DNA from: Serripes groenlandicus
Lineage: Eukaryota; Mollusca; Bivalvia; Cardiida; Cardiidae
Length of the DNA: 64,000 nucleotides
NCBI GenBank assembly: GCA_031761405.1
Contig: JASEVX010000007.1
Span: 42,982,411 to 43,046,410 of the forward strand
Direction: 5' to 3'
This document shows positions 48,331 through 57,389 of this stretch, one piece after another. The translations under genes and the position numbers were made by a program. A model generated the notes under the pieces. That model had not been told where the DNA came from, did not search any database, and saw nothing but the letters and a program-made list of their open reading frames with translations. Positions within the stretch are counted from its first letter, which is position 1. The number at the start of each line of letters is the position of its first letter.

Positions 48331-48981
48331 GGTTCTCTCTTGTCTCTACTCTCACGACACCGCACGAATAATGAAACAAGCTATCGAGTTGTCGCGAGAA
48401 CAGCGTCAAATTCACTTGAATATTTCTTCTCCTCGTGTAAAAGTACGGGAAACGGAAGTTGTAATGGCTATGTGAAGTGCTCTTTGGTTGGTCGATATTT
48501 GGTCGTGTCCGGATTTTTAGCCAATCAGCGATCAGGTAATAGGAAACCATTTCTTTTTGTGTCGATATATTTAGTTTTGACGTGTCTGTGTTTTCCGCGG
48601 AAATGGTACCCCTTACGGCAACTCAAATATTAAGAAAACGAAGAGACGGATCAAAAATCGGGACTATCATTCGATGTAGCTACTCATGGGCTACACAACG
48701 CATACCGAGTGGTTTCTAAATTCGAAAAACTGTGGGAGGAGATAGTTTTCGCAAGAAAAGCAATTTTCGCCCGTTTCCATAGCAACGGTGGTTTCTATGG
48801 CGACCATACTACAAAAGGAACAACTATACCCTAGACCCTTCATCCCTACCAAGTTTGGTCGAAATCCGTTAAATAGTTTTACCGCTACGCTTGCCACAAA
48901 CAGTTTACAAACAAACAAACATTTAACAAACAAACGGACAGAAACGAAGACCGACTTTAAGGGTCTCTAGAAGAGAGAACC
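48331..48981. mobile_element. 651-bp element inserted in MITE E of unit 8
   Basis: It starts GGTTCTCTCTTGTCTC and ends GTCTCTAGAAGAGAGAACC, an imperfect inverted repeat, with GAT outside both ends. It also has ~15 bp of extra sequence on the left (CAAGCATACTGCGAC). Comparison with units 2-6 gives the empty site. The body includes ACCAAGTTTGGTCGAAATCC then GTTAAATAGTTTTACC, a phrase common in invertebrate dispersed repeats, and a CATTTAACAAACAAACGGAC tail. Open frames inside (48340-48633 +, 48691-48933 -) carry no recognisable domain. Class uncertain. Confidence 0.7.
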
Positions 48982-49613
48982 GATAATTGAAAGAACATAA
49001 CGTTGATGAAAATAATTCGACCAAAAAAATTGCACATCATGAGGAATTTCTGCATTTGCAACACTGTTTTCAAAAGTCATCTGCTCGCAGAGCCGTCAGA
49101 AAGGATCTATACGTATGTGGGAAAGGGTTACGAATTGAGCTATCAACGCTATATCCTGCTTGCACGTCTTTTCGACCGCCCGATAATAGGTGTTTGGAGA
49201 CACCGTACCGCTTTTGTCGGCTAGCGCGACTTTATTAGCAGTCATTCGGAGTCAGCATAAGTACATATGCACCGCAACACGTATACACGAGTTCTGATCA
49301 CACATGTGCTGGAACAGAGACGACTCTTGAAAGACTGCGCATGACACAAACGGTCTCATTAAGGCCTTTACTGTATGGATAACTTAAACACTCCCAATTA
49401 ACCCTTTTTACATCTGACGCCTCTACAGTGGACGAATTTTGAAAACATTGCGACAAAAGCAGAATTTGCTTCCTATTAGCAATTTCCTCTTTTTTGTCAC
49501 TATGTTTTCAACTTTAATTTCAGGAATTGTATCTTCCATTAAAGAGATTTTGTTTGTGTTTTTTCCTAGATGTTTTCAAAGCCGTATGCGGGTGTGTTGT
49601 ATGTGGGAACCGG

Positions 49614-49843
49614 TTAACCCTTTCCCTCATACGACAATTCTGCAGCAGACGACTTTGGACGTATTTTGTCAAAACATAGAAGATCTCCATAAGTGAATGG
49701 ATAACCTATGACAAAAAGTGGAAAACATTGTGGCAAAAGGAGAAATTGCACGTTTTGTGCAATTTCTTCTTTTGTCACTATGTTTTCAAAAAGCCGTCTG
49801 CTTCAGAGGCGTCAGAAAGCGTCTATATGAGGGAAAGGGTTGA
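49614..49843. mobile_element. MITE-1, near-intact copy nested in array unit 8
   Basis: TTAACCCTTTCCCTCATACG ... GTGGCAAAAGGAGAAATTGC, a core around ACGTTTTGT, then CGTCAGAAAGCGTCTATATG and GGGAAAGGGTTGA. The left TTAA is shared with the right border of MITE F. The array sequence continues after it, so it inserted at the TTAA of an existing element. Confidence 0.88.
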
Positions 49844-50093
49844 ACAAAGTAACCAGGAACGTAAGATAAAGCCCCTTCCACGCGGCAAACCACGTACCTT
49901 GCATAAAACCCTGCAGGTGACTTATAACAACCCGTGCGTTTCATGTTACGCATGACTGAAAACTATAATTGCGAACAATATAGACTAACATAATTCTGCT
50001 CATTTGTTAAGTCTAATCTTTGGTCTTGGGCCACCACAATTCAATTCTCATTTATTTAAAAAATTATCGCAAAGACTACTTGAAGAACATGTA

Positions 50094-50327
50094 TTAATCC
50101 TTTCCGACATATGGGCCGCCTCTGATCCGTCTGCAGCAGACGACATTTTGTAAATATTGTGACAAAAGGTGAAATTTCTCAAAACGAGCATTTTCTCGTT
50201 TCGCCACAATATTTTAAACTCATTTCAATATACATACTATCAATCATAGAGAATTTCCATATTTCTTTTGCCCACATTTTTTCCAAAGTCGTCTGCTGCA
50301 GATGTGTTGTATATGGGAAAGGGTTAA
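50094..50327. mobile_element. MITE-1, full copy
   Basis: TTAATCCTTTCCGACATATG at the left, TATATGGGAAAGGGTTAA at the right, with CTGCAGCAGACGAC and GTCGTCTGCTGCAG in the arms and the core GAAATTTCTCAAAACGAGC. Both TTAA borders are intact. Confidence 0.87.
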
Positions 50328-50366
50328 CATGCCATCTATAAGATGAGAAACAGCCGCATGAAGGTG

Positions 50367-50575
50367 TTAACCCTTTCGCTGTCACTGGCAATTACAGGCT
50401 TTTGCAAACAATGCAGATTCGGGTGGGACAGCTCGCATCCGGCTCTCTTAGAATCAGCATTAGTTGTCACTCAGACATTACATTTAACCAAATTTCCTTT
50501 TGGACGAAACGAGGAGTGGTCCAAGTTTCAACATGGAACATTCGACTTTGTGACATTCGGCAGTGAAAGAGTTAA
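50367..50575. mobile_element. MITE-2, full copy with TTAACCC start
   Basis: TTAACCCTTTCGCTGTCACTG at the left and CGGCAGTGAAAGAGTTAA at the right. It has GCAAACAATGCAGATTCGGG and GTTTCAACATGGAACATTCG inside. This copy starts CCCTTTC, the same opening as MITE-1, which supports a common piggyBac-like source for both families. Confidence 0.82.
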
Positions 50576-50886
50576 AAGCGGTATAACATGAATCAATAAG
50601 AACTCTCTTTACAACGTGCCGCGGCACTGTATTTCTGACAAGAATAATTCTCCCATTTGTAACGTCCCTGGTGAGTACTAACGAAGCACGGTGGAGAGAA
50701 GGTAGAGTACTTGCAAGCATTGGAAACCCCGAGGCACGGAATAAATGTCACTTGAACAATGTTTTTTGTGTTCTTCTCTCCGTTGTTTCTGGCTGTGAAC
50801 AGATATTTCAGATTAGACGTTATTGTAGTATTCAACGACAAGAAATTAGACAACAACAACACTTGTATTAGAAGGACGACACGGGT
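50576..50886. other. Unassigned stretch
   Basis: Short frames overlap on both strands; no motif is recognised. Confidence 0.35.
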
Positions 50887-51116
50887 TTAACCCATTCCCT
50901 CATATAGACGCTTTCTGACGCCTCTGCTGCAGACGGCTTTTTGAAAACATAGTGACAAAAGAAGAAATTGCACAAAACGTGCAATTTCTCCTTTTGCCAC
51001 AATGTTTTGAACTTTTGGTCATAGGTTATCCATTCAAATATGAAGATTTTCTATTCATTAACAAAATATGTTCAAAGTCATCTGCTGCAGATTTGTCGTA
51101 TGAGGGAAAGGGTTAA
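50887..51116. mobile_element. MITE-1, best-preserved copy
   Basis: It has both TTAA borders, the left arm CCCATTCCCTCATATAGACG with CTTTCTGACGCCTCTGCTGC, the core GAAGAAATTGCACAAAACGTG with its complement, and the right arm GTCATCTGCTGCAGATTTGTC with GTATGAGGGAAAGGG. The two ends are alike but not symmetrical: one carries an extra GACGCTTTCTGACGCC block. It serves as the family reference. Confidence 0.92.
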
Positions 51117-51498
51117 GCAGACGGATAAAGTGCATGCTATCTGTTCGAAGAAATATTTATCTTGTATTATTTATTCAATATTTGTTATTCCTTAATTAAT
51201 ATGCCTTTTAAAAGTCTTTTCAAATTGATAACATATTTAAATATTTAAACTACAATTTTGCATTTGAACTTTCCTTTTCATGTTAGGATGGAAATCCTTG
51301 AAGAAGTAGGATTAGGTCCTTTTCGACAAATTCTTTCAAAAACAATCTCTTGTAATGGCGTCAAATGTCGTCTCCATCCAGACGTGTTTCCTGTTTTACT
51401 CATGGAATTTCTGAGAAATGGTGATCACAGCTCCCGGGAATAAATTTCTATTTTTCTTTCATCAACACTGTTTTTAGATATGTCATGTTATATAAAAG
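51117..51498. other. Unassigned stretch with a short open frame
   Basis: A 61-codon plus-strand frame at 51258-51443 (start MHLNFPFHVRMEILEEVG) is not recognised and has no neighbours that would support it. Confidence 0.3.
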
Positions 51499-51728
51499 TT
51501 AAATCCTTTCCCACATACGACAAATCAACACCGGACGACTTTGAAAAAAATATATACACACACATGGAACGTCTCTTAACATCTTTAAATGAGTATAACA
51601 AAATGGTAAAAAACATTGCTGCATTTTGAGAAATTGCTCATTATGACTATTTTCTCCTTTTGCCTGTTTTTTATGAAGTTATCTACTCCAGAGTCGCCAG
51701 ACAAGATATATATGTGGGAAAGAGTTAA
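51499..51728. mobile_element. MITE-1, full copy
   Basis: TTAAATCCTTTCCCACATACG to ATATGTGGGAAAGAGTTAA. The core is GAGAAATTGCTCATTATGAC with half the palindrome decayed. Both borders are present. Confidence 0.85.
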
Positions 51729-51783
51729 CTATAGTTTATACACTGGTTGGTTATTTTATTAATAAATGCCCATTTTCAATCTA

Positions 51784-51959
51784 CGGCAGTTCTAAAGGGA
51801 CACACACATTTTTAAAAATTACATACGAATTTTTTGTTATCTCGTGCGCACGATATAGTATCTCGTTCGCACGACTTAGTATCTCGTGCGCACGAGATCA
51901 CGACTTAGTATCTCGTGCGCACGAGATAACAAAATATTCGTGTGTGTTTAGAGCTGCCG
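51784..51959. mobile_element. 176-bp TA-flanked MITE with repeated 18-bp palindromes
   Basis: The left end CGGCAGTTCTAAAGGGACAC is matched inverted by TGTGTGTTTAGAGCTGCCG, with TA at 51782-51783 and 51960-51961. Inside, ATCTCGTGCGCACGAGAT or a near version occurs four times (51839-51930), separated by AGTATCTCG/ACTTAGT. The repeats make the element strongly foldable. TA flanks suggest a mariner-type origin. Confidence 0.8.
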
Positions 51960-52270
51960 TATCAATCTAACAAATTCTTGTGTTTTTTTATGCACGACTT
52001 CCTAGACCTTCTGCCCTCGCCCAATCCATGATTTAAGGCGAACATTTAAAACTTAAGTTTAATCAATCGTTCGAGAAGAAAAATTGCTCGGTTGAAAATT
52101 AGAGCGGAAAAACCTTGAAATGATATACAGGACTGTGTAAAACTGACCGCAGTGAATGACTGTTGTTAATAACAGCGTTTACGTTGTGTGATTATTTTGT
52201 GCTTTACGCCGCCATCCACAACGTGTCAATTATATCACGGTGTTTCCTGGGTAAGCTACTCGTACTAGCG

Positions 52271-53245
52271 GTCCATGTATCCTGACACTAGTGTAACCAG
52301 TCAGTCGTAACGCGGTCCATGTATCCTGACATTAGTGTAACCAGTCAGTCGTTATGTATCCTGACACTAGTGTAACCAGTCAGTCGTTATGTATCCTGAC
52401 ATTAGTGTAACCAGTCAGTCCATGTATCCTGACACTAGTGTAACCAGTCAGTCCATGTATCCTGACACTAGTGTAACCAGTCAGTCGTTATGTATCCTGA
52501 CACTAGTGTAACCAGTCAGTCCATGTATCCTGACACTAGTGTAACCAGTCAGTCGTTATGTATCCTGACATTAGTGTAACCAGTCAGTCCATGTATCCTG
52601 ACATTAGTGTAACCAGTCAGTCGTTATGTATCCTGACATTAGTGTAACCAGTCAGTCGTTATGTATCCTGACATTAGTGTAACCAGTCAGTCGTTATGTA
52701 TCCTGACACTAGTGTAACCAGTCAGTCCATGTATCCTGACACTAGTGTAACCAGTCAGTCGTTATGTATCCTGACATTAGTGTAACCAGTCAGTCCATGT
52801 ATCCTGACACTAGTGTAACCAGTCAGTCCATGTATCCTGACACTAGTGTAACCAGTCAGTCGTTATGTATCCTGACACTAGTGTAACCAGTCAGTCGTTA
52901 TGTATCCTGACACTAGTGTAACCAGTCAGTCCATGTATCCTGACACTAGTGTAGCCAGTCAGTCCATGTATCCTGACACTAGTGTAGCCAGTCAGTCCAT
53001 GTATCCTGACACTAGTGTAACCAGTCAGTCCATGTATCCTGACACTAGTGTAGCCAGTCAGTCCATGTATCCTGACACTAGTGTAACCAGTCAGTCCATG
53101 TATCCTGACACTAGTGTAGCCAGTCAGTCCATGTATCCTGACACTAGTGTAACCAGTCAGTCCATGTATCCTGACACTAGTGTAGCCAGTCAGTCGTAAC
53201 GCGGTCCATGTATCCTGACATTAGTGTAACCAGTCAGTCGTAATG
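52271..53245. repeat. 33/35-bp minisatellite inside SINE-C, about 29 copies
   Basis: The unit ATGTATCCTGACACTAGTGT then AACCAGTCAGTC comes in a 33-bp form (linker C) and a 35-bp form (linker GTT). The SINE at 56854-57120 contains a single equivalent (reverse complement of ATTGTCTCGCTGGTGTCAGGA). From 52900 the 33-bp form runs uninterrupted, which keeps an 11-residue pattern in frame; this is incidental. Confidence 0.95.
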
Positions 53246-53344
53246 CTAAGCATCCAAACCTGAGCGGCAAGGAGGGCAGCCATTACTACCATGTGTACCG
53301 TCTTTCGTATGACCCGTCCGGTCTATCGAATATGCTACCTCCTG

Positions 53345-53470
53345 CACCGAGGCGTACGCTCTACCACTACACAATCGAGGCGGACACTCTACCACTACAC
53401 CACCGAGGCGGACACTCTACCACTACACCACCGAGGCGTACGCTCTACCACTACACAATCGATGCGATCA
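53345..53470 (-). repeat. Fourfold ~30-bp repeat of the SINE A box
   Basis: On the minus strand the block GGTGTAGTGGTAGAGTGTCC with GCCTCG occurs about four times in a row. This is the A-box half of the tRNA-like head, so the element carries several potential RNA polymerase III A boxes before one B box. Units alternate between ACACAATCGAGGCG and ACACCACCGAGGCG forms. Confidence 0.85.
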
Positions 53471-53485
53471 GGGCGTTTAAGCTCA

Positions 53486-53739
53486 AATATTTCAATACGT
53501 GAGTAGGTCAACATTCCTGAAAGATGGTTAGAATTTTATTACAGCAGGTATATCCCTATAACTGAAAATTATGTAAGTCTGCATTTTACCGGGGGCAATG
53601 TATCGAGGCGATACAATTGGGACTTTAATTGAGTAACTTATAGGATGGATTTAGATTTCTGTGCAGCTTAAAACTTTCAAAACATTTAGAAAACAAATAG
53701 AACATTTAAATACTCAAAGAACAAAATATAATTATTAAT
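53486..53739. other. Unassigned stretch
   Basis: Nothing recognised. Confidence 0.35.
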
Positions 53740-53850
53740 ATTGCGAAACTATTGTGAGAAATATAGAAATTTTTCATAATGAGCAATTTCACCTTTTGCC
53801 ACGATATATTCAAAAGTTATCTGCTGCATGTTGGAAATAGTTAACAAACA
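53740..53850. mobile_element. MITE-1 fragment
   Basis: ATTGTGAGAAATATAG, TTTTCATAATGAGCAATTTC and AAGTTATCTGCTGCATG then GGAAATAGTTAA match the core and right arm. The left arm is missing. Confidence 0.6.
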
Positions 53851-54527
53851 GGAGAGACAGTCATGATTAAATTTGAGAGAAGAATGTTCGGGAATGTCCT
53901 CCCACGATATATAATTATTAATTCCCGGGAAAGTGCATGTGCAACGAACATTATTATTTTTCTCACATAAAGAGTGTTTTTCTATATGGTTATATGCTCA
54001 TATATCCTTATTTAAAAATGTATAAAGTAAGATAATAGAGAAAGCTTTAGCTTGCTGAAGGATGCCTTGATGTTAATTGTATAGTACTGCTTCCTTCCTT
54101 TCGATCGGTTGCATGTCTGTATCGCAGACACAGCGTGGCAATGCCGGCAGCGAAATTGAAACTTAGTTAAAAAGACTAAAAAAAAATCCTTTACAAAATC
54201 TATGATATTTAAATAATTTTCTCAACTTTGACAGCTTTTTTCAAAATGTTGGACAAAATGTTGTATGTCCACAATACGTTTTCTTGGTAAATGATCGAGT
54301 TCTCTATTTGTTTGATGTTTCTCGGTAATTTTCTTCAAGTTAAGTGATCTCTGATGAGTGGCCTTGGAGGCAGACCAATCTGACTAAAGTACACGATCTG
54401 ACCAAATGTAAGATCTGATGGCGATCCATTCGAATTTCCAATATCGCTATTTTTAGATCCAACAAGCTATTTTTATTTGAACTAATCAGAACACTCGTTT
54501 CAACAAACGTTTGGCTTAACCTTCAAA

Positions 54528-54682
54528 ATGGCGTCAATTGACGAAGTTGAGCAAATTTAAAATAGACCATTTAAAACCAGAGACATATAAACACATGTGT
54601 TTATATGTCTCTGTTAAAACCAGAGCAAAGAACACTTTTCGATGCTGTATGGTCAGGGAAAGACTGTATCGGTGTTTTGCCT
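54528..54682 (+). pseudogene. RecQ-like helicase 5' fragment, disrupted
   Basis: ATG at 54528 gives MASIDEVEQ. After a one-base frame change comes FKIDH, then (past the palindrome) LKPEQRTLFDAVWSG followed by KDCIGVLP. LKPEQ...GKD...VLP is the Q-motif and lead-in to the Walker A loop of RecQ-type SF2 helicases. The expected next residues, TG(Y/F)GKS, are absent and replaced by HFRICSHN, so the ATP site is lost. The 34-bp palindrome at 54579-54612 splits the frame. What remains is ~45 codons; family recognition is by eye. Confidence 0.7.
54579..54612. mobile_element. 34-bp perfect palindrome inserted in the helicase fragment
   Basis: AGAGACATATAAACACA and its exact complement. The nine bases on the left (TTTAAAACC) and right (GTTAAAACC) agree at eight positions. 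Removing the insert and one flank copy rejoins FKIDH to LKPEQ in the same frame, independent support that this is an insertion. Same sequence as 26863-26900 except for a 4-bp shorter centre. Confidence 0.82.
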
Positions 54683-54941
54683 CATTTCCGAATTTGTAGC
54701 CATAATGCGGTCGTCATAAGAACTATACACGCGTGTAAATCACTATGTGAAAATTGGGATCCCATGCTTAATATAGATTTTTTTTGGTAAATTTAGACTT
54801 TTACTTTCACTTCCAAAAACGTGAAACCAATGTTCTGATTGGCTGGCGGAAAGGTTGTCTGAACGTGACCCTCTATCGGTTGTCCTCAGATCCTATGCGT
54901 AGCGTTAATAGGAGATGATTTTAATCAGATTGGAGGCAGAC

Positions 54942-56029
54942 CTGCCGTTTTAATGCATTTCAAACTCCATTATGCACTACAGTGGGGGTTAGATAAATTG
55001 ATATTGTGAAAAACGAAATATGTAAGATATACTTTTCTTGATACCAAACGATTTGTAGTAAAATTATAAACGAATAGATTAAAGAAAATCAAAAATTAAA
55101 TTTACAGATATTTTTTAAATAAAAGAAAGGCGCATTTTCTTACACGTAACGCAACGTCATTTTGCTCCTGAAAAGTGACGTTATAGACGCGTTATTCTTT
55201 TTAAACGTAAGACACAAAGAAGAAAATTATATGTATGTGAAGGTATTCTTAAGATGCAAATCGTGATATAAGTTTGCAGCTATCAACCTAAAATTAACCA
55301 AACTATCAGCTGTTGTTGTTTTAACGAGGAAATTTGAGAGACGTCTAAAAAGTGACGTCAGTTGTATACTTTGAGGTCTCGTAGTTTCAAAACTGTTTTA
55401 GATACGGAAAATGTAAGAACAGAATCTTATTGGGCATATGCTGAATTATGGTGATGCAACATTTCGTTTGGAAATCCGAGTATTCTTTTAGAGGCGCGTC
55501 CTACCTTAAGGGAATGTAATGGGCATATATTTACGTTTGGCTTGCGGGAAAAACCGACCATCGAGACGTCGCGGCAAACAAAGATTCAGAATTGCTTGCT
55601 TCTCCGCGGAGTCAGATCAATTTTATCCATATTCGACCGTTGGTCGAAAACATTAGGAGCCTGGCTCCAATTTCACCAACCTAACTTTGTTTCCCTTATA
55701 TTTTGTAAAACATGAATGGTGGATTGTATTAAAGCAAATGATCAAGTTGACAAAAAGAATTAACTTGATGACTAACAATTCTTGTTAAAAAATTAAGTAT
55801 TTCGGCATTTTTATTAGGGAAACAAAAAAGAGGAAGTATGCTTTTAAGTCTTTAAGCGTTACTTATCGGTAAGTAATGTTTGGTGGAATCGGACGCTGCA
55901 CATTTTTGGAAAACGGGGCTTGACCATTTTTAATTTTTAATTAAAATGTCTAGACAATTATGTAAGCAATCAGATAGTTACAAACATTAAAACCGCGTCT
56001 GGCGATTTGCGCTCTTATTACAAGTACAC
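54942..56029. other. Unassigned stretch, ~1.1 kb
   Basis: No gene or repeat recognised; no long frame on either strand. Confidence 0.45.
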
Positions 56030-56160
56030 TTAAGACTCAGGTGAGCATATACATACGTACAGTTAAGACTCAGGTGAGCATATACATACGTACAGTTAAG
56101 ACTCAGGTGAGCATATACATACGTACAGTTAAGACTCAGGTGAGCATATACACACGTACA
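56030..56160. repeat. 33-bp tandem repeat, four copies
   Basis: TTAAGACTCAGGTGAGCATA with TACATACGTACAG, nearly identical in all four copies; the last has CACACGTACAT. It ends 25 bp before the SINE-B at 56185. Confidence 0.95.
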
Positions 56161-56184
56161 TTTCCACCATATACTTAACTGTCC

Positions 56185-56482
56185 GCCGAGGCCCGGTAAC
56201 TCAGTCGGTAGTGACGCAGGCTTTCAATCAACCCAGGGGTTGTGAGCTCGAACCCAATATCGGCCAACATTGTCTCCGACGTTTAACAAATATATTTGCA
56301 ACAAGATGCATTCGTCTCCACCAATGGGCTAACAGTATATGTGGAAAAGCAGCCAGTTGCTTTGGAAGACTGGTATGTGGAATGCTAGTGTGAAGAAGAG
56401 AGGGAACACTAGGTGAACTAGCCGCCGTGATATGAATAAACAAACGTTGTTTAAAACGGCGTTTAAACGCAATCAATCGATC
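56185..56482 (+). mobile_element. SINE-B, full length, plus strand
   Basis: The head is GAGGCCCGGTAACTCAGTCG then GTAGTGACGC (A box) and GGGGTTGTGAGCTCGAACCC (B box). The body is CCACCAATGGGCTAACAG, GGAAAAGCAGCCAGTTGC and GGTGAACTAGCCGCCGTG. The tail is GATATGAATAAACAAACG then AACGGCGTTTAAACGC and an (AATC)n-like end. It is the clearest complete copy of the family. Confidence 0.9.
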
Positions 56483-56617
56483 GTCTTTAGTGTCTGAAGA
56501 TGCCCACAGTAGTCTACCTAAATGCACATTCTGACACATGATTTGAAGTGTAGCCCCACTAGTTGTGCGATAATATAGCTTGAATTGATGCCAAAATGGA
56601 AGGTCATTTTATCGTAA

Positions 56618-56810
56618 TAACAGCAGACGACCTTTAAAAACATTGTGGCCAAAGGTGAAATTGCTCATGATGTGCAATTTCTCCTTTGGCCACAATGTTT
56701 TCAACTTCATTTAACAATTAAGATATCTTTTATGGAAATTTTTCAGGTTTTTTTTTCAACATGGTTTCAAAGTTGTCTGCTGCAGATTTTTGTATGTGGG
56801 AAAGGGTTAA
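56618..56810. mobile_element. MITE-1, left-truncated
   Basis: AACAGCAGACGACC, GTGGCCAAAGGTGAAATTGC, a near-perfect core ending ATTTCTCCTTTGGCCAC, then AGTTGTCTGCTGCAG and GTATGTGGGAAAGGGTTAA. The right border is intact. Confidence 0.82.
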
Positions 56811-56853
56811 GACACCGATTCCTCAGTCTTGGGCTCAAAATATTATTTTTTAC

Positions 56854-57120
56854 TGCCTCGCTGGTGTAGATGTACAGCGTCCGCCTCGGGTGCGGGAGGT
56901 CGCGGGATCGATCCCCGGCCGAGTCATATACAAGACTTTACAAATGGTATTAATGGTTGCCCTCCTTGGCGCGCTCAGGGTTGCTGGGTTAACTTAGCAT
57001 AACGATTGTCTCGCTGGTGTCAGGATAACTATTCCAGTACTACTGGTTACTTACCCGGGAAACGTCGTGATATAACTGAACACTTGTTGAAAGAGGCGTT
57101 AAACACCATAAAAACTAACA
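56854..57120 (+). mobile_element. SINE-C, reference full copy
   Basis: The head is TGCCTCGCTGGTGTAGATG then ACAGCGTCCGCC (A box, partly decayed) and GGGATCGATCCCCGGCCG (B box). The body is ACTTTACAAATGGTATTAATG, CCTCCTTGGCGCGCTCAGG and ATTGTCTCGCTGGTGTCAGG. The tail is CGTCGTGATATAACTGAACA then GAAAGAGGCGTTAAACACC. The final ~60 bases resemble the SINE-B tail, so the families share a 3' module with different tRNA-derived heads. Confidence 0.88.
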
Positions 57121-57389
57121 AACTAGTCAACATGTTATTTTGAAACCATTTGAGGGTCGGTGTTCCCATTACATGGAAAATTTGTGGACGGCGTTTGTTT
57201 CAAATTAAGTCAATGTACTTCTACGCTCTTTTAAAACTGATTCGCGAGTGTAAAATCAGAAAAAAAAAAACATGCTGCGATATTTATTCTGAAACATTCA
57301 GTTAATTTATGAATAATAACATCGAACAGGTACATGTATTATATGGCGTTAGTGACGAAAGTCGAATTTGGAATATGTTCAACAACACA

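Larger units (their letters stand above)
46236..49875. repeat. Tandem array unit 8 (terminal, 5'-truncated)
   Basis: It begins inside the unit at the TTGCCATTTGTGAGAAATAC segment. It carries SINE-B 47283-47535, MITE D 47957-48169, MITE E split by a 651-bp insertion (48331-48981), MITE F ending at 49617, and a further MITE-1 inserted at that TTAA. Array homology resumes for a last ~30 bp (AAAGTAACCAGGAACG, to ~49875). It is more diverged than units 2-7, as expected for an array edge. Confidence 0.9.
52203..53485 (-). mobile_element. SINE-C swollen by two internal minisatellites
   Basis: Read on the minus strand the parts are in SINE order: repeated head A boxes (53345-53470), a B-box region (TATTCGATAGACCGGACGGG), the body CATGGTAGTAATGGCTGCCC and CTCCTTGCCGCTCAGG, then a 33-bp array, then the tail CAGGAAACACCGTGATATAA and GGCGGCGTAAAGC. 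A normal copy is ~265 bp (56854-57120); this one is ~1280 bp because of the arrays. Confidence 0.85.
54376..54932 (+). mobile_element. 557-bp element with perfect 9-bp duplication carrying a helicase fragment
   Basis: GAGGCAGAC stands at both borders (54367-54375, 54933-54941). The termini are an imperfect inverted repeat, CAATCTGACTAAAGTAC and its partner ending TTTTAATCAGATTG. A 9-bp duplication is typical of MULE-type and a few other DNA transposons. The inside contains a RecQ-like start fragment with ~150 bp of upstream sequence, so it is either a Pack-type element that captured a gene end or an internally deleted copy of a transposon that encodes the helicase itself. Confidence 0.75.

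Noticed and set aside
48340..48633. 97-codon frame in the inserted element
   Set aside because: No domain recognised and an overlapping frame on the other strand; the element looks non-autonomous.
52900..53199. Repetitive 99-codon frame with MYPDTSV(A/T)SQS repeats
   Set aside because: The 33-bp minisatellite unit is a multiple of three, so it stays open by arithmetic. The 35-bp variants on the left break it, and it lies inside a SINE in antisense.
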